DNA of 64,000 bases, taken from an uncultured Draconibacterium sp. GTDB lineage: Bacteria > Bacteroidota > Bacteroidia > Bacteroidales > Prolixibacteraceae. Positions within the stretch are counted from its first letter, which is position 1. The number at the start of each line of letters is the position of its first letter. Location of the stretch: assembly GCF_963677575.1 (NCBI RefSeq), contig NZ_OY782038.1, positions 1,364,001 to 1,428,000 on the forward strand, in the 5' to 3' direction. Positions 7,331 through 16,667 of the stretch are shown in pieces. The notes below the pieces were generated by a model that saw only the letters and a list, made by a program, of their open reading frames with translations, was not told where the DNA came from and did no database searches. A program made the translations under genes and the position numbers.

Positions 7331-9166
7331 CTAATTTTCGCTGATGCGTAAAAGTTCTTCACCAACCAAAAGGAAGAAACGGAGCGCAATAGATTTGGGA
7401 ATTATTTCCTGGCAATTCAGATAACACTTTTGTGCTACTAATTTATAAAATGGCTCTTCAATTGAAAATGGTATAATACCAGTAATTGCATTGGCCAATG
7501 TAAGAGAATAAATATTTTGGAGAATCGTCTCTGCGTACCCGGTTTCTTTGGCCAGTTTTACGGCAAAACTTGGATTAAAAACCACATTTTTACTGTGCGT
7601 ATCCAAATGCCCCTCGGCCAGTTTTACGGCTTTTCCGAACATAATTGCAAGGTTGATTTTTTCAATTCCTTCCGAAACGGCAAGTTTTATTGTTTTGCCT
7701 ACCAGGTTTCCAAAATGAATAAATCCCACCGATGGCAAATTGGGGAATTCACTTTTCAACCTGTTTTCGCTGCGTTTGCCCGAAGTCAGAACCAGTTCAG
7801 TGCAACCACTTTCTTTTGCCACTTTAACCTGCTGTTTTATACTCGCTAAAAATGCCTCGTTTGAATAAGGCATTACTTTGCCGCTGGTACCAATAATTGA
7901 AATCCCTCCAACCACTCCAACCCGGGGATTAAATGTTTGCTTTGCCAGTTCTTCTCCCCCCGGAACAAAAGGTTTTACTTCAAATCCACAATCCAATTCA
8001 TATTCACTGGCCAATTGAGTTAACATGTCGGTAATCATCTTTCGCGGAACGGGATTAATGGCCGGTTCTCCGACAGAAACCTGCAAGCCAGGCAGTGTTA
8101 CCAAACCAATTCCCTCTCCTCTTAAAAACCGAATTCCTTCTTTCCTGTCAAATGAAAGTTCACAGCCAATTTCTTTGGAGTGAGTAATATCCGGATCATC
8201 GCCCGCATCTTTTATTACTACGCACGCAGCTGACTTTTCTTTTAAACCTTCCGGGAAAACAGTGAAATTAGTTTTTTCCCCACTTGGCAGATCTACTTCC
8301 ACCTGCTTCGGAAATTCATTCTCGACCAAAGCTATAAAACAAGCTTTAGCGGCAGCGGTAACACAGGTTCCGGTGGTAAACCCGCTTCGTAATTCGCCTT
8401 CAATTTTTAATGCGGTTTTCTTTAGCTTGTAAAAAACTTGTAAGAAGCCTTTTTCATTATTAGCTACATTTTTAAAGTTGGGCAAAGTTGGTCGTTTTAC
8501 TACCCACAACGGGATATCCAGTTGTTTTGCAGCTTCAACCTTGGTATCGAAAAATCCCGATTCACCACTTTCTTTAGTTAACAAGATTTCAGCCTTTAGT
8601 TTTGCAGCAAGCTGCATCAACTCCTGCACATTTGCTTCGGGTTGCATCGGAATTACCAGGCTTGAGGAAATACCTGTTTGCTTCGCTTTTTCTTTACTTA
8701 AATCAGTATTTAATATTCTGAAATAACAGTTTCGCTTTTCCCAAACAGGTCGAAATGTTTGAATGGTTTGTACTCCAGTTAAGGCTAAAATATTTCGATG
8801 CTTCTTTTGCAGTAGTTTATTTGTCAGATCCTCATAAGAATCGAAATAGCACAACAATTTATTACTTTGTCTTTCTGGAAATTTACGTTCGAAGCGAATT
8901 ACTTCAATGTTCAGTTTCGAGGAAACATAGTAGATATTTGTGTGCAAATTGACCGCAAACGGATGCGCCGCATCAACAATCATACGGATAGTATTTTCGG
9001 CACAAAAAGAGTACAATTTAGTAGCATCCATCTCGCCAAAAACACGCTTTCCTTTCACATTCTGATGCGCATCGGTAAGCGTTGAATAAAAATAATTCTG
9101 CCCAATAGTATCGAACAATTCAGCTACCTTTTTTCCTTCCGTTGTTCCACCAAAAATTAAAACCAT
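7331..9166 (-). CDS. cbiJD: Fused CbiJ (precorrin-6A reductase) - CbiD (cobalt-precorrin-5B C1-methyltransferase)
   Basis: This bifunctional corrin-ring enzyme has 611 residues. Residues 1 to about 245 are CbiJ/CobK: it opens with a dinucleotide-binding VLIFGGTTEGKKVA and carries the DAAHPFA motif, and it would reduce cobalt-precorrin-6A. From about residue 258 it is CbiD, starting with the family hallmark SGFTTGTC and containing PGGEELAKQTFNPR; CbiD transfers the C1 methyl in the oxygen-independent route. It is the last gene of the operon, 8 bases after cbiGF. The fused order does not follow consecutive pathway steps exactly (CbiD acts just before CbiJ). Confidence 0.92.
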   Translation of the reverse strand: MVLIFGGTTEGKKVAELFDTIGQNYFYSTLTDAHQNVKGKRVFGEMDATKLYSFCAENTIRMIVDAAHPFAVNLHTNIYYVSSKLNIEVIRFERKFPERQSNKLLCYFDSYEDLTNKLLQKKHRNILALTGVQTIQTFRPVWEKRNCYFRILNTDLSKEKAKQTGISSSLVIPMQPEANVQELMQLAAKLKAEILLTKESGESGFFDTKVEAAKQLDIPLWVVKRPTLPNFKNVANNEKGFLQVFYKLKKTALKIEGELRSGFTTGTCVTAAAKACFIALVENEFPKQVEVDLPSGEKTNFTVFPEGLKEKSAACVVIKDAGDDPDITHSKEIGCELSFDRKEGIRFLRGEGIGLVTLPGLQVSVGEPAINPVPRKMITDMLTQLASEYELDCGFEVKPFVPGGEELAKQTFNPRVGVVGGISIIGTSGKVMPYSNEAFLASIKQQVKVAKESGCTELVLTSGKRSENRLKSEFPNLPSVGFIHFGNLVGKTIKLAVSEGIEKINLAIMFGKAVKLAEGHLDTHSKNVVFNPSFAVKLAKETGYAETILQNIYSLTLANAITGIIPFSIEEPFYKLVAQKCYLNCQEIIPKSIALRFFLLVGEELLRISEN

Positions 9167-9174
9167 ATTACTAT

Positions 9175-10944
9175 TTATTTTCCCTCACGGAAAGCGTGCG
9201 TAAACTTTTTATCGTACAATTTCGAAAAACCTGACCGGTTATCAATGGCTTTCCCGACAACAATTAAAGTTGTCATAGTTAACTGGTTCTCTTCTACTGT
9301 TTTTGCCAGATTTTCGAGTGTGCACCGATAAATTTTTTCATCTTTCCAGGTGAGTTTATAGCATACTGCCACCGGCGTATCTTTCGGATAATGCTGCAAC
9401 AATTCGTTTTCCACTTTTTCGGCAATCGATGCGCTCAGGTAAATACACATGGTACTTTGCGATTTGGCCAGCTTATGTAACTGCTCGCGATCAGGCATTG
9501 GAGTGCGCCCCTCTCCTCTTGTTAAAATAATAGTTTGTACTTCCTCGGGAATAGTAAACTGCGAACGTAATGCTGCTGCCGCTGCCTGGAACGATGAAAT
9601 TCCGGGAGTAATATCATAGCTCCATCCCAGATTGTCCATTACTGCCATTTGTTCCTGAATAGCACCATAAATACACGGATCGCCAGTGTGCAGGCGCACC
9701 ACGAACAAACCTCGCTCGTAAAAAGGTTGCATGGTTTTTATCTGTGTATGTAAATCCATTCCCGCCGAACTTTTTACCACACACCCCGGTTTGGCGTAAT
9801 GTGTTAATTCTTCGGGCACCAAACTTCCGGCATACAAAATAAAATCGGCAGTTTGCAACAGTTTCTTGCCTCGCACCGAAACTAATTCAGGATCGCCCGG
9901 ACCGGCACCAACAAATTCCACAAACCCTTTGCGTTCATTTTTGCGGTTAATGGCTACGGCAAATGTAAAATACTTGTCACCAACTTTTGCTTTCGTCTTT
10001 TCTACAAAAAGTTTGTTTTCGGAAAGATGCATTGCCGCTGCTTCTGCAACTCCAAAACTTCCAGTAACCTCACCCACTTTCTCTGAAGGATTAGGGACAT
10101 CGTATTTTGCAAGTACTTTCCCTGAAAATGCTTTTAAATCAATATTCCAGTCTTTAGCCAATGTTACAAAAGCCTTTTCGTTTTGTTTTATATCAACCGT
10201 TCCCAACGACGCAACAGAAGCCGGCGAAATTCTTTTTTCATGGAGATTCTTTTTCAACTCTTTTTCGAATGCACCAGGAGCAATTTCTCTCTGACAGCCA
10301 ATACCTAACTGCAACACCTTTGGTCGATAAAAAATCGCCTTTTCTCCAAAATCGTAAATAAAAGGCGTAACTGCCAAAATCAACGAATAATCTTTTATAT
10401 TAAAATCGTCAACGTTATAAAATACATCAACATAAGCAGGAATACCTGTCTCCAGAAAAGTGGTTCCTTTATCGCGAATGTCCAGTAGCAAAGCTGTTTT
10501 TTTACCATTCACAAAAGCAGCCATTAAATGTGTAAGTTTTTTTCCACACTCCATTTGCCAATTAAACTTTTGTGGCAACATATCCAAAGACCAGAGTCCG
10601 GAAGTATCGCTAACCGTGGTAATAACCGGAGTTGCCCCTAATACCCGGGCAATTTTTTCAGCCAGTTCGTTTGCTCCGCCCAAATGTCCCGAAACTACGG
10701 GTTGCACAAATTGTCCGTTGACATCGATATTAATTACAGCAGGATCTGTTTTTTTATTTTTTAGAAAAGGGGCAATTTCTCGCACACAAATTCCTAAGGC
10801 ACCTATAAAAACCAAAGCTTCATGTTCGCTCCAAAGGGTTTCATAATTTTTTGGTGAACGGGCAACTTCTGCTTCAAAACCACTTTTTACAAGGGTTTGG
10901 GCAAGTGTTTCTCCTTTATCGGAATGTGTAATTATAATAGACAT
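9175..10944 (-). CDS. cbiGF: Fused CbiG (cobalt-precorrin-5A hydrolase) - CbiF (precorrin-4 C11-methyltransferase)
   Basis: The protein has 589 residues. Residues 1 to about 335 are CbiG, with GALGICVREIAP and the strongly conserved VVSGHLGGANELA stretch; CbiG opens the delta-lactone and releases acetaldehyde, a step specific to the early-cobalt route. From about residue 341 (FVGAGPGDPELVSVRG) it is a tetrapyrrole methylase of the CbiF/CobM type, with LYAGSLVPEEL and HTGDPCIYGA. The two activities are consecutive in the pathway (CbiF, then CbiG). It starts 6 bases after cbiET. Confidence 0.93.
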   Translation of the reverse strand: MSIIITHSDKGETLAQTLVKSGFEAEVARSPKNYETLWSEHEALVFIGALGICVREIAPFLKNKKTDPAVINIDVNGQFVQPVVSGHLGGANELAEKIARVLGATPVITTVSDTSGLWSLDMLPQKFNWQMECGKKLTHLMAAFVNGKKTALLLDIRDKGTTFLETGIPAYVDVFYNVDDFNIKDYSLILAVTPFIYDFGEKAIFYRPKVLQLGIGCQREIAPGAFEKELKKNLHEKRISPASVASLGTVDIKQNEKAFVTLAKDWNIDLKAFSGKVLAKYDVPNPSEKVGEVTGSFGVAEAAAMHLSENKLFVEKTKAKVGDKYFTFAVAINRKNERKGFVEFVGAGPGDPELVSVRGKKLLQTADFILYAGSLVPEELTHYAKPGCVVKSSAGMDLHTQIKTMQPFYERGLFVVRLHTGDPCIYGAIQEQMAVMDNLGWSYDITPGISSFQAAAAALRSQFTIPEEVQTIILTRGEGRTPMPDREQLHKLAKSQSTMCIYLSASIAEKVENELLQHYPKDTPVAVCYKLTWKDEKIYRCTLENLAKTVEENQLTMTTLIVVGKAIDNRSGFSKLYDKKFTHAFREGK

Positions 10945-10950
10945 GAGAAA

Positions 10951-12147
10951 TTAGTATTTTGTATTGAGATTTTTTACGGCAATCAATATTTTAATTGAAT
11001 TGAATTCATCAACCGTTATTTGCGTTTTATTTTTTATTGAATAGTTATTTTTTGCGCACCAGGCAATAAAATCGTTGTGACTCTTTTCACTTACCGAATT
11101 AAATGCAATTACCCCGGCGTCAGTTAAATATAAATTTATTTCATCCAGTACCTCCGCCATTTTTCCACCGTAACCACCAACAAATACGGCATCAGGTTTT
11201 TCCAATCCTGATTTATCGGTCTGCAAAAAATCGCCAATAAAAAGCTCAATTCCGGGTACCTGAAACTTTTGCGCATTTCGCGGAATAATCCCCTCCGATT
11301 CTGATCTTATCTCAAAAGCAGACACTTTTATATGTGGATAATTCAAGCGGGTTTCGATTGAAATACTCCCGGTGCAGGCTCCCACATCCCAAAATACTTT
11401 TTTGGTATGTAGCTCCATTAAAGCCAATGTTGTTAAACGAACGGGCATTTTGGTAATCATATTCGGCCGGCCTTCCAATGGTTCAAATTCATTATCGGGA
11501 ATACCTTTTCGGGGATTCTTTTCGTTCGTTTTTTCAAGGTAGAAACAATTAGGGTGTCTAAAATCCAACTCTATAGAATCTTCGAGACTTAATTCTAAAA
11601 CACGTTCTTTTTCGCCTCCCAAACATTCGCCGTAATACATTTTATAGTTTGAATAGCCAAAATCGAGCATACGTTGGGCAATCGTTTGGGGAGTATTTTG
11701 TCGGTCCGTAAGGATTCCCATTTTTGCTGTGCCCTGAATCAATGCTTTGTCGAATTCATGAAAACTACGTCCGGTAAGCGAAATGGTTTGAAACTCGCCA
11801 TATGCCAACTGAAAACGGTGAGCCAGCAATTGCAATGAATTAAAAGTTGGTAAGGTTATAATTTCAGCATTGGGGAATTCGCGTTTTAAAGTAATGCCAA
11901 TGCCATAAAACAGCGGATCGCCCGAGGCAAATACCACCCAGTTGGAATTCACATCTTCTATTTCTTTAAATAAATTTGAAAGCGGAACTGTAATATCTAT
12001 CCATTTAAAACCATGAGGAAGAAAACTTTCTACCAGTTCCCGATGTCTTTTTCCACCTGCAAAATACTTCGCCGATTGGATTATAGTGTGTTCTTTCCTT
12101 GTAAACTCGGGTATTTGGTCTGATATGCCTATTGTTGTAATCTTCAT
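10951..12147 (-). CDS. cbiET: Fused CbiE-CbiT precorrin-6Y C5,15-methyltransferase (decarboxylating)
   Basis: The 398-residue protein has the CobL architecture. Residues 1 to about 200 are the CbiE tetrapyrrole methylase, with FASGDPLFYGIG and SLTGRSFHEFD. From about residue 228 it is CbiT, a Rossmann methyltransferase with WDVGACTGSISIE as SAM motif I. Together they methylate C5 and C15 and decarboxylate the C12 acetate. A 40-base gap after cbiHC is the largest within the biosynthetic half of the operon; I see no terminator or promoter consensus in it. Confidence 0.93.
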   Translation of the reverse strand: MKITTIGISDQIPEFTRKEHTIIQSAKYFAGGKRHRELVESFLPHGFKWIDITVPLSNLFKEIEDVNSNWVVFASGDPLFYGIGITLKREFPNAEIITLPTFNSLQLLAHRFQLAYGEFQTISLTGRSFHEFDKALIQGTAKMGILTDRQNTPQTIAQRMLDFGYSNYKMYYGECLGGEKERVLELSLEDSIELDFRHPNCFYLEKTNEKNPRKGIPDNEFEPLEGRPNMITKMPVRLTTLALMELHTKKVFWDVGACTGSISIETRLNYPHIKVSAFEIRSESEGIIPRNAQKFQVPGIELFIGDFLQTDKSGLEKPDAVFVGGYGGKMAEVLDEINLYLTDAGVIAFNSVSEKSHNDFIAWCAKNNYSIKNKTQITVDEFNSIKILIAVKNLNTKY

Positions 12148-12187
12148 AATTAAACTTTTGCACGCTGACTACGCAGAAGAACATAAA

Positions 12188-13591
12188 TTAAACTCCCTCG
12201 CCAGGATGCATTTCCGTTGCCTCATCCCAACTTAAAATTGCATTGATAATAGTTGCTGCCACGTTGCTGCCACCTTTTCTTCCGTTCACAAAAACAGCCG
12301 GAACATCGGGGCAACCGTATTTCAGCTGCCACTTGCTTTCTTTCACATTTACAAAACCCACGGGGGCGGCAATTACCCCTGCAGGATTTGCCTTTCCGTT
12401 TCGGATTAACTTCACCAACTCTATTAAAGCGGTTGGTGCATTACCGAAAGCAAATAAAGCATCAGGATGTTCTTCCACAGCCAATTGAATCCCTGCCTGT
12501 GTTCGTGTTATTTTTTTTCTTGCTGAAATTTCTTTTACCCGCTCATCATCAAGATAACATTTTATTTGCAACCCCAGTTTTTCTGAAATGGCGCGACGGA
12601 TTCCGCGTGTCACCATCGACACATCGGTAACAATTACCGGTGGATTATCAGAATACAATCTTTCATGCAAGGTTTCAACCACATTGTTGCTCAGTTCAAC
12701 CAGTTCGTTTAAACCAAAATCGGCTGTAGTATGAATGCAGTGCAACGCCACCCAGGTGTGTGCCAAACTGTTTTCTGCAGTATCAATATTTTCAAGAATG
12801 GTACGAAAACTCTCATTCATAATTTTGCGACCTAACTTATCCTCCGATTTTTCAAAAGAAGCATAATAACCACGCGGGGTAACCATTTTTCCCCGTGAAG
12901 CAAAAGTCTGCGAATTTCCGATTACAATTACTGTAAACATGTCGGCTTTTGTTACATCCAGTTCGGCAAGTGTAATTACCTCAATGGTTTCGTAGGTACG
13001 CCCTACATTTCGGGCAATGCCAATTGGGGTTTCGGGTGAACGAACTTCCAGGAACAATTCGCGCAAACGCATCAACTGCCAAAACCGACCTTTGCTGAGC
13101 GGGTTGTAAACAGCGGTTACAAAATCGGCTTCAGCGGCTGCAATAATCCGTTTTTCAATTTTTTCCCAGGGTGTTAGCAAATCCGACATCGAAATGGAAC
13201 AGAAATCATGACCAAGTGGTGCACCCAATTTTGCCGCAGCTGCAAACATGGCTGAGATTCCGGGAATAACTTCAACCTCAACATCCGAATTAAGTTCAGT
13301 TTTCATTTCCCAAAGCAAAGGTGCCATTCCGTACACACCCGAATCGCCACTGCTGATTACCGCAACAGTTTTATCATTTTCGGCCAATTGAAAAGCCTTT
13401 TCGGCGCGTTCCCGCTCTTTTTTCATTCCGGTATTAACCAATTCTTTTCCGCCGGTGAATTGCTTTACATGCTCGAAATACGGCCCGTAACCAACAATTA
13501 CGTCAGCCATTTCGATGGCTTTCTTTGCCTGCGGTGTCAAATATTTTTCATTTCCGGGGCCTATACCTATGCTGAATATCTTTTTAGTCAT
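12188..13591 (-). CDS. cbiHC: Fused CbiH (precorrin-3B C17-methyltransferase) - CbiC (precorrin-8X methylmutase)
   Basis: The protein has 467 residues. Residues 1 to about 245 are a CbiH/CobJ tetrapyrrole methylase (SIGIGPGNEKYLTPQA, SSGDSGVYGMA, GISAMFAAAAKLGAPLGHD region), which does the ring contraction. From about residue 275 it is CbiC/CobH, with CIHTTADF, the VTDVSMVTRGI segment and the C-terminal APVGFVNVKESK, which moves the methyl from C11 to C12. The two steps are far apart in the pathway, so this fusion does not channel consecutive intermediates. The start overlaps the end of cbiL by 8 bases. Confidence 0.92.
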   Translation of the reverse strand: MTKKIFSIGIGPGNEKYLTPQAKKAIEMADVIVGYGPYFEHVKQFTGGKELVNTGMKKERERAEKAFQLAENDKTVAVISSGDSGVYGMAPLLWEMKTELNSDVEVEVIPGISAMFAAAAKLGAPLGHDFCSISMSDLLTPWEKIEKRIIAAAEADFVTAVYNPLSKGRFWQLMRLRELFLEVRSPETPIGIARNVGRTYETIEVITLAELDVTKADMFTVIVIGNSQTFASRGKMVTPRGYYASFEKSEDKLGRKIMNESFRTILENIDTAENSLAHTWVALHCIHTTADFGLNELVELSNNVVETLHERLYSDNPPVIVTDVSMVTRGIRRAISEKLGLQIKCYLDDERVKEISARKKITRTQAGIQLAVEEHPDALFAFGNAPTALIELVKLIRNGKANPAGVIAAPVGFVNVKESKWQLKYGCPDVPAVFVNGRKGGSNVAATIINAILSWDEATEMHPGEGV

Positions 13592-14276
13592 AAAATAAAA
13601 TTAAAGAGAAATATGGGATTCTGCGAAACTCCAAATCCTTATAATCAGAAGTAGAAAACTGTTGCGCTGTTCCCACGCGTTCAATATAAAAAAATGGTCG
13701 ATGGCACTCTTTTAAAAAGCTGTGCCAGTTATCAAGTACGCTCATTTTCATTACAACAAGCGTTGAATTATCTATTAAGGCAGCTTTAATTTCATCAAAA
13801 CTTTTGGGCCGGGCAATTACTGTGAATTGCTGATTACCCTCCACAATGGCTTGTTGTCCTTCGGAACCCGCGGCAATAAATGCCGGAATTCCCGGAATTA
13901 GTTCGCATTCAATTCCTTTTTTATTGGCAATTTCTAACAAGTAACCGAAGGTGCTGTAAAAAAGTAAATCTCCCTCGGAAACCACCACCACGTTTTTTCC
14001 TGAATTATAGGCCTGTTCAATTATTTCGAAAGCTTTACTATAGTTTTGCTCGCGGTTTTTCCCCGACATAGGAATTAGCAAAGGTTCACAAGGCACATTC
14101 AAGTTCAAGTCATCTAAAATTCGAGCGGAAAAAGAAACCTGCCCACCTTCCGAAATATTGGTTGCCGGATAAAAAACCATATCTGCCGCCTGCAAAGCCT
14201 TTAAACCTTTTACGGTTATCAACTCCGGGTCGCCTGGTCCCAAACCAATACCTGTTAATTTTCCTTGTTTGCTCAT
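13584..14276 (-). CDS. cbiL: CbiL cobalt-precorrin-2 C20-methyltransferase
   Basis: This 230-residue tetrapyrrole methylase has GIGLGPGDPELITVKG at the N-terminus, VSEGDLLFYSTFGYL in the middle and ELIPGIPAFIAAGS. It methylates C20 of (cobalt-)precorrin-2. The frame extends upstream to 14351, but the ATG at 14276 is preferred: it gives the conserved N-terminus directly and forms a 4-base ATGA overlap with the stop codon of cbiA, like other junctions in this operon. Confidence 0.92.
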   Translation of the reverse strand: MSKQGKLTGIGLGPGDPELITVKGLKALQAADMVFYPATNISEGGQVSFSARILDDLNLNVPCEPLLIPMSGKNREQNYSKAFEIIEQAYNSGKNVVVVSEGDLLFYSTFGYLLEIANKKGIECELIPGIPAFIAAGSEGQQAIVEGNQQFTVIARPKSFDEIKAALIDNSTLVVMKMSVLDNWHSFLKECHRPFFYIERVGTAQQFSTSDYKDLEFRRIPYFSLILFYD

Positions 14277-15595
14277 AAGCCTAATTCGGTTAAAAGTTGC
14301 TGCATTTTTCCCTTTTCTCCCACATAAATATGCATGTACGATGCCCAGCAATTTTGTTTTCGGAACACCGGCATTTCAACACTTTGTCCCCGAGCGGTTT
14401 TTGCTTCAAACGCAGGGTCGGCTTTTTCTTCTCCAATCAATTCTGAATAATGAAATTCATGCCCGCGAATTATCATTTCATTTCCCATCAACTCGCGATA
14501 ACCCAAATGGAGTTTCATGTTTTCAAAGGAAGTATCAAAATCAAAAATACCGGTCATTTTATATTTCGCACCACCTTTTACGATGATATTTTTCCCGAGG
14601 TACATCATACCACCACATTCGGCAATCAAAGCTTTTCCGGCATCAATATGATTTTTAATTGCCGTTTTTATAGCTGTGTTTTCTGCCAATTCTTTTGCAA
14701 ATAACTCGGGATAACCTCCCGGAAGCCAGACTAAATCTGCGTTGGGAAGAGCCTCATCATTTAACGGGCTAAACTCAGTAACTTTCCCCTGTTTATTTAA
14801 AATATCGCGGTTAACCTGGTACGAAAAATTAAAGGCTTCGTCGTTTGCCAAAGCAATTCGAAAATACCTCCCGGTTTGTTCCGGTTCCGGGTAATCGAGT
14901 TTTTCTCTTTTATTTTCTGAAAGTTTTAACAGTAAATCAACATCCACATGCTTTTCAATTAACTCTGCTGCAAGCTCCACAATTTCCATATTTTTATTTT
15001 CTTCAGGAAGATGTAGTCCCAGGTGGCGCGATTCAATTGCCAGTCTGCTATCGCGCGGAACAAATCCCAAAACTTCGACACCGGCATCAATGGCTGCTTC
15101 TTTTAAAAACCGGAAATGACTTTCGCCTGCCACTTTATTAAAAATAACGCCGGCAAGTTTTATGCTTTTATCGAAGTTTTTAAAACCAAACAAAAGTGGT
15201 GCAACCGAATAAGCCACGCTTGATGCATCAACCACCAATACCACAGGCAAATCGAGCAAACGGGCAAGTGCAGCCGAACTGCCCTCGTCCTTTTTTGCCC
15301 CATCGAACAAACCCATTACACCTTCTACAATTGACACATCGGCATTGGAATACCGGCACTCGAAAACCGATTGTACATGCTCTTTCGATGCCATCCACAA
15401 ATCGAGATTGTATGACGGCCGACCAGCAACTTTTGAGTGGTGCATCGGGTCGATATAATCGGGTCCACATTTAAAAGGTTGCACGTTCATACCCCGGGTT
15501 ACAAATGCGTGCATCAATCCTAAAGTAATCAGCGTTTTCCCTGAATTACTTTTGGGTGCGGCTATTAAAAACGACGATGTTCGTTTTCCTGTCAT
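14273..15595 (-). CDS. cbiA: CbiA cobyrinate a,c-diamide synthase
   Basis: The enzyme amidates the a and c side chains of the corrin ring with glutamine and ATP. The 440-residue protein has an N-terminal P-loop (APKSNSGKTLITLG), the VEGVMGLFDG motif near residue 90, and a C-terminal class I glutamine amidotransferase domain with the nucleophile Cys near residue 326 (AECGGMMYLG) and the HEFHYS motif. It starts one base after the end of cobT. CbiP/CobQ, the next amidation enzyme, is not in the window. Confidence 0.95.
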   Translation of the reverse strand: MTGKRTSSFLIAAPKSNSGKTLITLGLMHAFVTRGMNVQPFKCGPDYIDPMHHSKVAGRPSYNLDLWMASKEHVQSVFECRYSNADVSIVEGVMGLFDGAKKDEGSSAALARLLDLPVVLVVDASSVAYSVAPLLFGFKNFDKSIKLAGVIFNKVAGESHFRFLKEAAIDAGVEVLGFVPRDSRLAIESRHLGLHLPEENKNMEIVELAAELIEKHVDVDLLLKLSENKREKLDYPEPEQTGRYFRIALANDEAFNFSYQVNRDILNKQGKVTEFSPLNDEALPNADLVWLPGGYPELFAKELAENTAIKTAIKNHIDAGKALIAECGGMMYLGKNIIVKGGAKYKMTGIFDFDTSFENMKLHLGYRELMGNEMIIRGHEFHYSELIGEEKADPAFEAKTARGQSVEMPVFRKQNCWASYMHIYVGEKGKMQQLLTELGL

Positions 15596-15596
15596 T

Positions 15597-16667
15597 CTAT
15601 TTTTCTATGTATTTAACATGCGATGTATTTTCCACCTCTGTTTCATCGAAAGAAGTCATACGGGTTAACATTTCAACACTGCCTTTAATAACCGGATAAG
15701 CCACAGCAGCACCGGTTCCTTCTCCCAAACGTAAATCCAGAGACATAATCGCTTCAGCGTTCATATGTTCCAACATCAGTTTATGCCCGTTTTCTTTTGA
15801 CGAATGAGCAAACACTGCGTAATCTTTTACCTGGGGACAGATTTTATATGCTGTCAGAAAAGCCGAAGTTGTAATAAAACCATCAACGATTATTAGCATG
15901 CGCCTTGCTGCAGCTTCCAGCATTCCCCCTGCAATAGTAGCAATTTCGAATCCTCCAAAACGAGCCAGGTTTTCTTCGGGAGTTTGAGCAATCCCGTGTT
16001 TTTTAATGGCTTCTTTTAAAACCCTGGCTTTATTTGACACCCCATCGGGTGTTAATCCACAGCCTGGGCCTGTACAGTTTTCAACGGGAGTTCCGGTAAA
16101 AGCTGCCAATAATGCCGTTGCCGGACTTGTATTTCCAATTCCCATTTCACCAAAACCGACAACATTACAATCTTTTTGGGCAAATGAAGCAACAACATCT
16201 CTCCCGTTTTGTAATGCCTGATTACACTCGTCTTCGGTCATGGCATGTTCATATAAAAAATTCCGGGTTCCCTTTCGTACTTTCTTATCAATAAGCTTTT
16301 TATGCTTGCTAAAATCGTAGTTCACACCGGCATCAACCACAAATAAATCGAAACCGTAAACATTGCAGAAGAGGCCAATTCCACCGCCCCCCTCAATAAA
16401 ATTTAAAACCTGCTGCCAGGTAATATCCATGGGAACCGGGCTCACTCCTTCATCGGTAATCCAATGGTCGGACGCAACAGTAAGCATTACCGGATTTTTT
16501 AATTCCGGAGTTAAAGTTTGCTGAATCAATCCAAGCTGCAAAGCAATACGTTCCATTTGTCCCAGCGATCCAACAGGTTTGGTTTTCTGATCGATTTTAT
16601 ATTGAAGTTTTTCCTTCAGTTCAGTATTATATGTCGGGGAAATATTCAAATTCTCAATTGCCTTCAT
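15597..16667 (-). CDS. cobT: CobT nicotinate-nucleotide:dimethylbenzimidazole phosphoribosyltransferase
   Basis: CobT activates the lower-ligand base to its alpha-ribotide. The 356-residue protein shows the family motifs PVGSLGQMERIA near the N-terminus, GEMGIGNTSPATA and GPGCGL in the middle, and the catalytic Glu near residue 316 in LRLGEGTGAA. Length is normal. Its start codon overlaps the stop of the upstream nitrilase-like gene by one base, so translation is probably coupled. CobU, CobS and CobC are not present in this window. Confidence 0.95.
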   Translation of the reverse strand: MKAIENLNISPTYNTELKEKLQYKIDQKTKPVGSLGQMERIALQLGLIQQTLTPELKNPVMLTVASDHWITDEGVSPVPMDITWQQVLNFIEGGGGIGLFCNVYGFDLFVVDAGVNYDFSKHKKLIDKKVRKGTRNFLYEHAMTEDECNQALQNGRDVVASFAQKDCNVVGFGEMGIGNTSPATALLAAFTGTPVENCTGPGCGLTPDGVSNKARVLKEAIKKHGIAQTPEENLARFGGFEIATIAGGMLEAAARRMLIIVDGFITTSAFLTAYKICPQVKDYAVFAHSSKENGHKLMLEHMNAEAIMSLDLRLGEGTGAAVAYPVIKGSVEMLTRMTSFDETEVENTSHVKYIEK

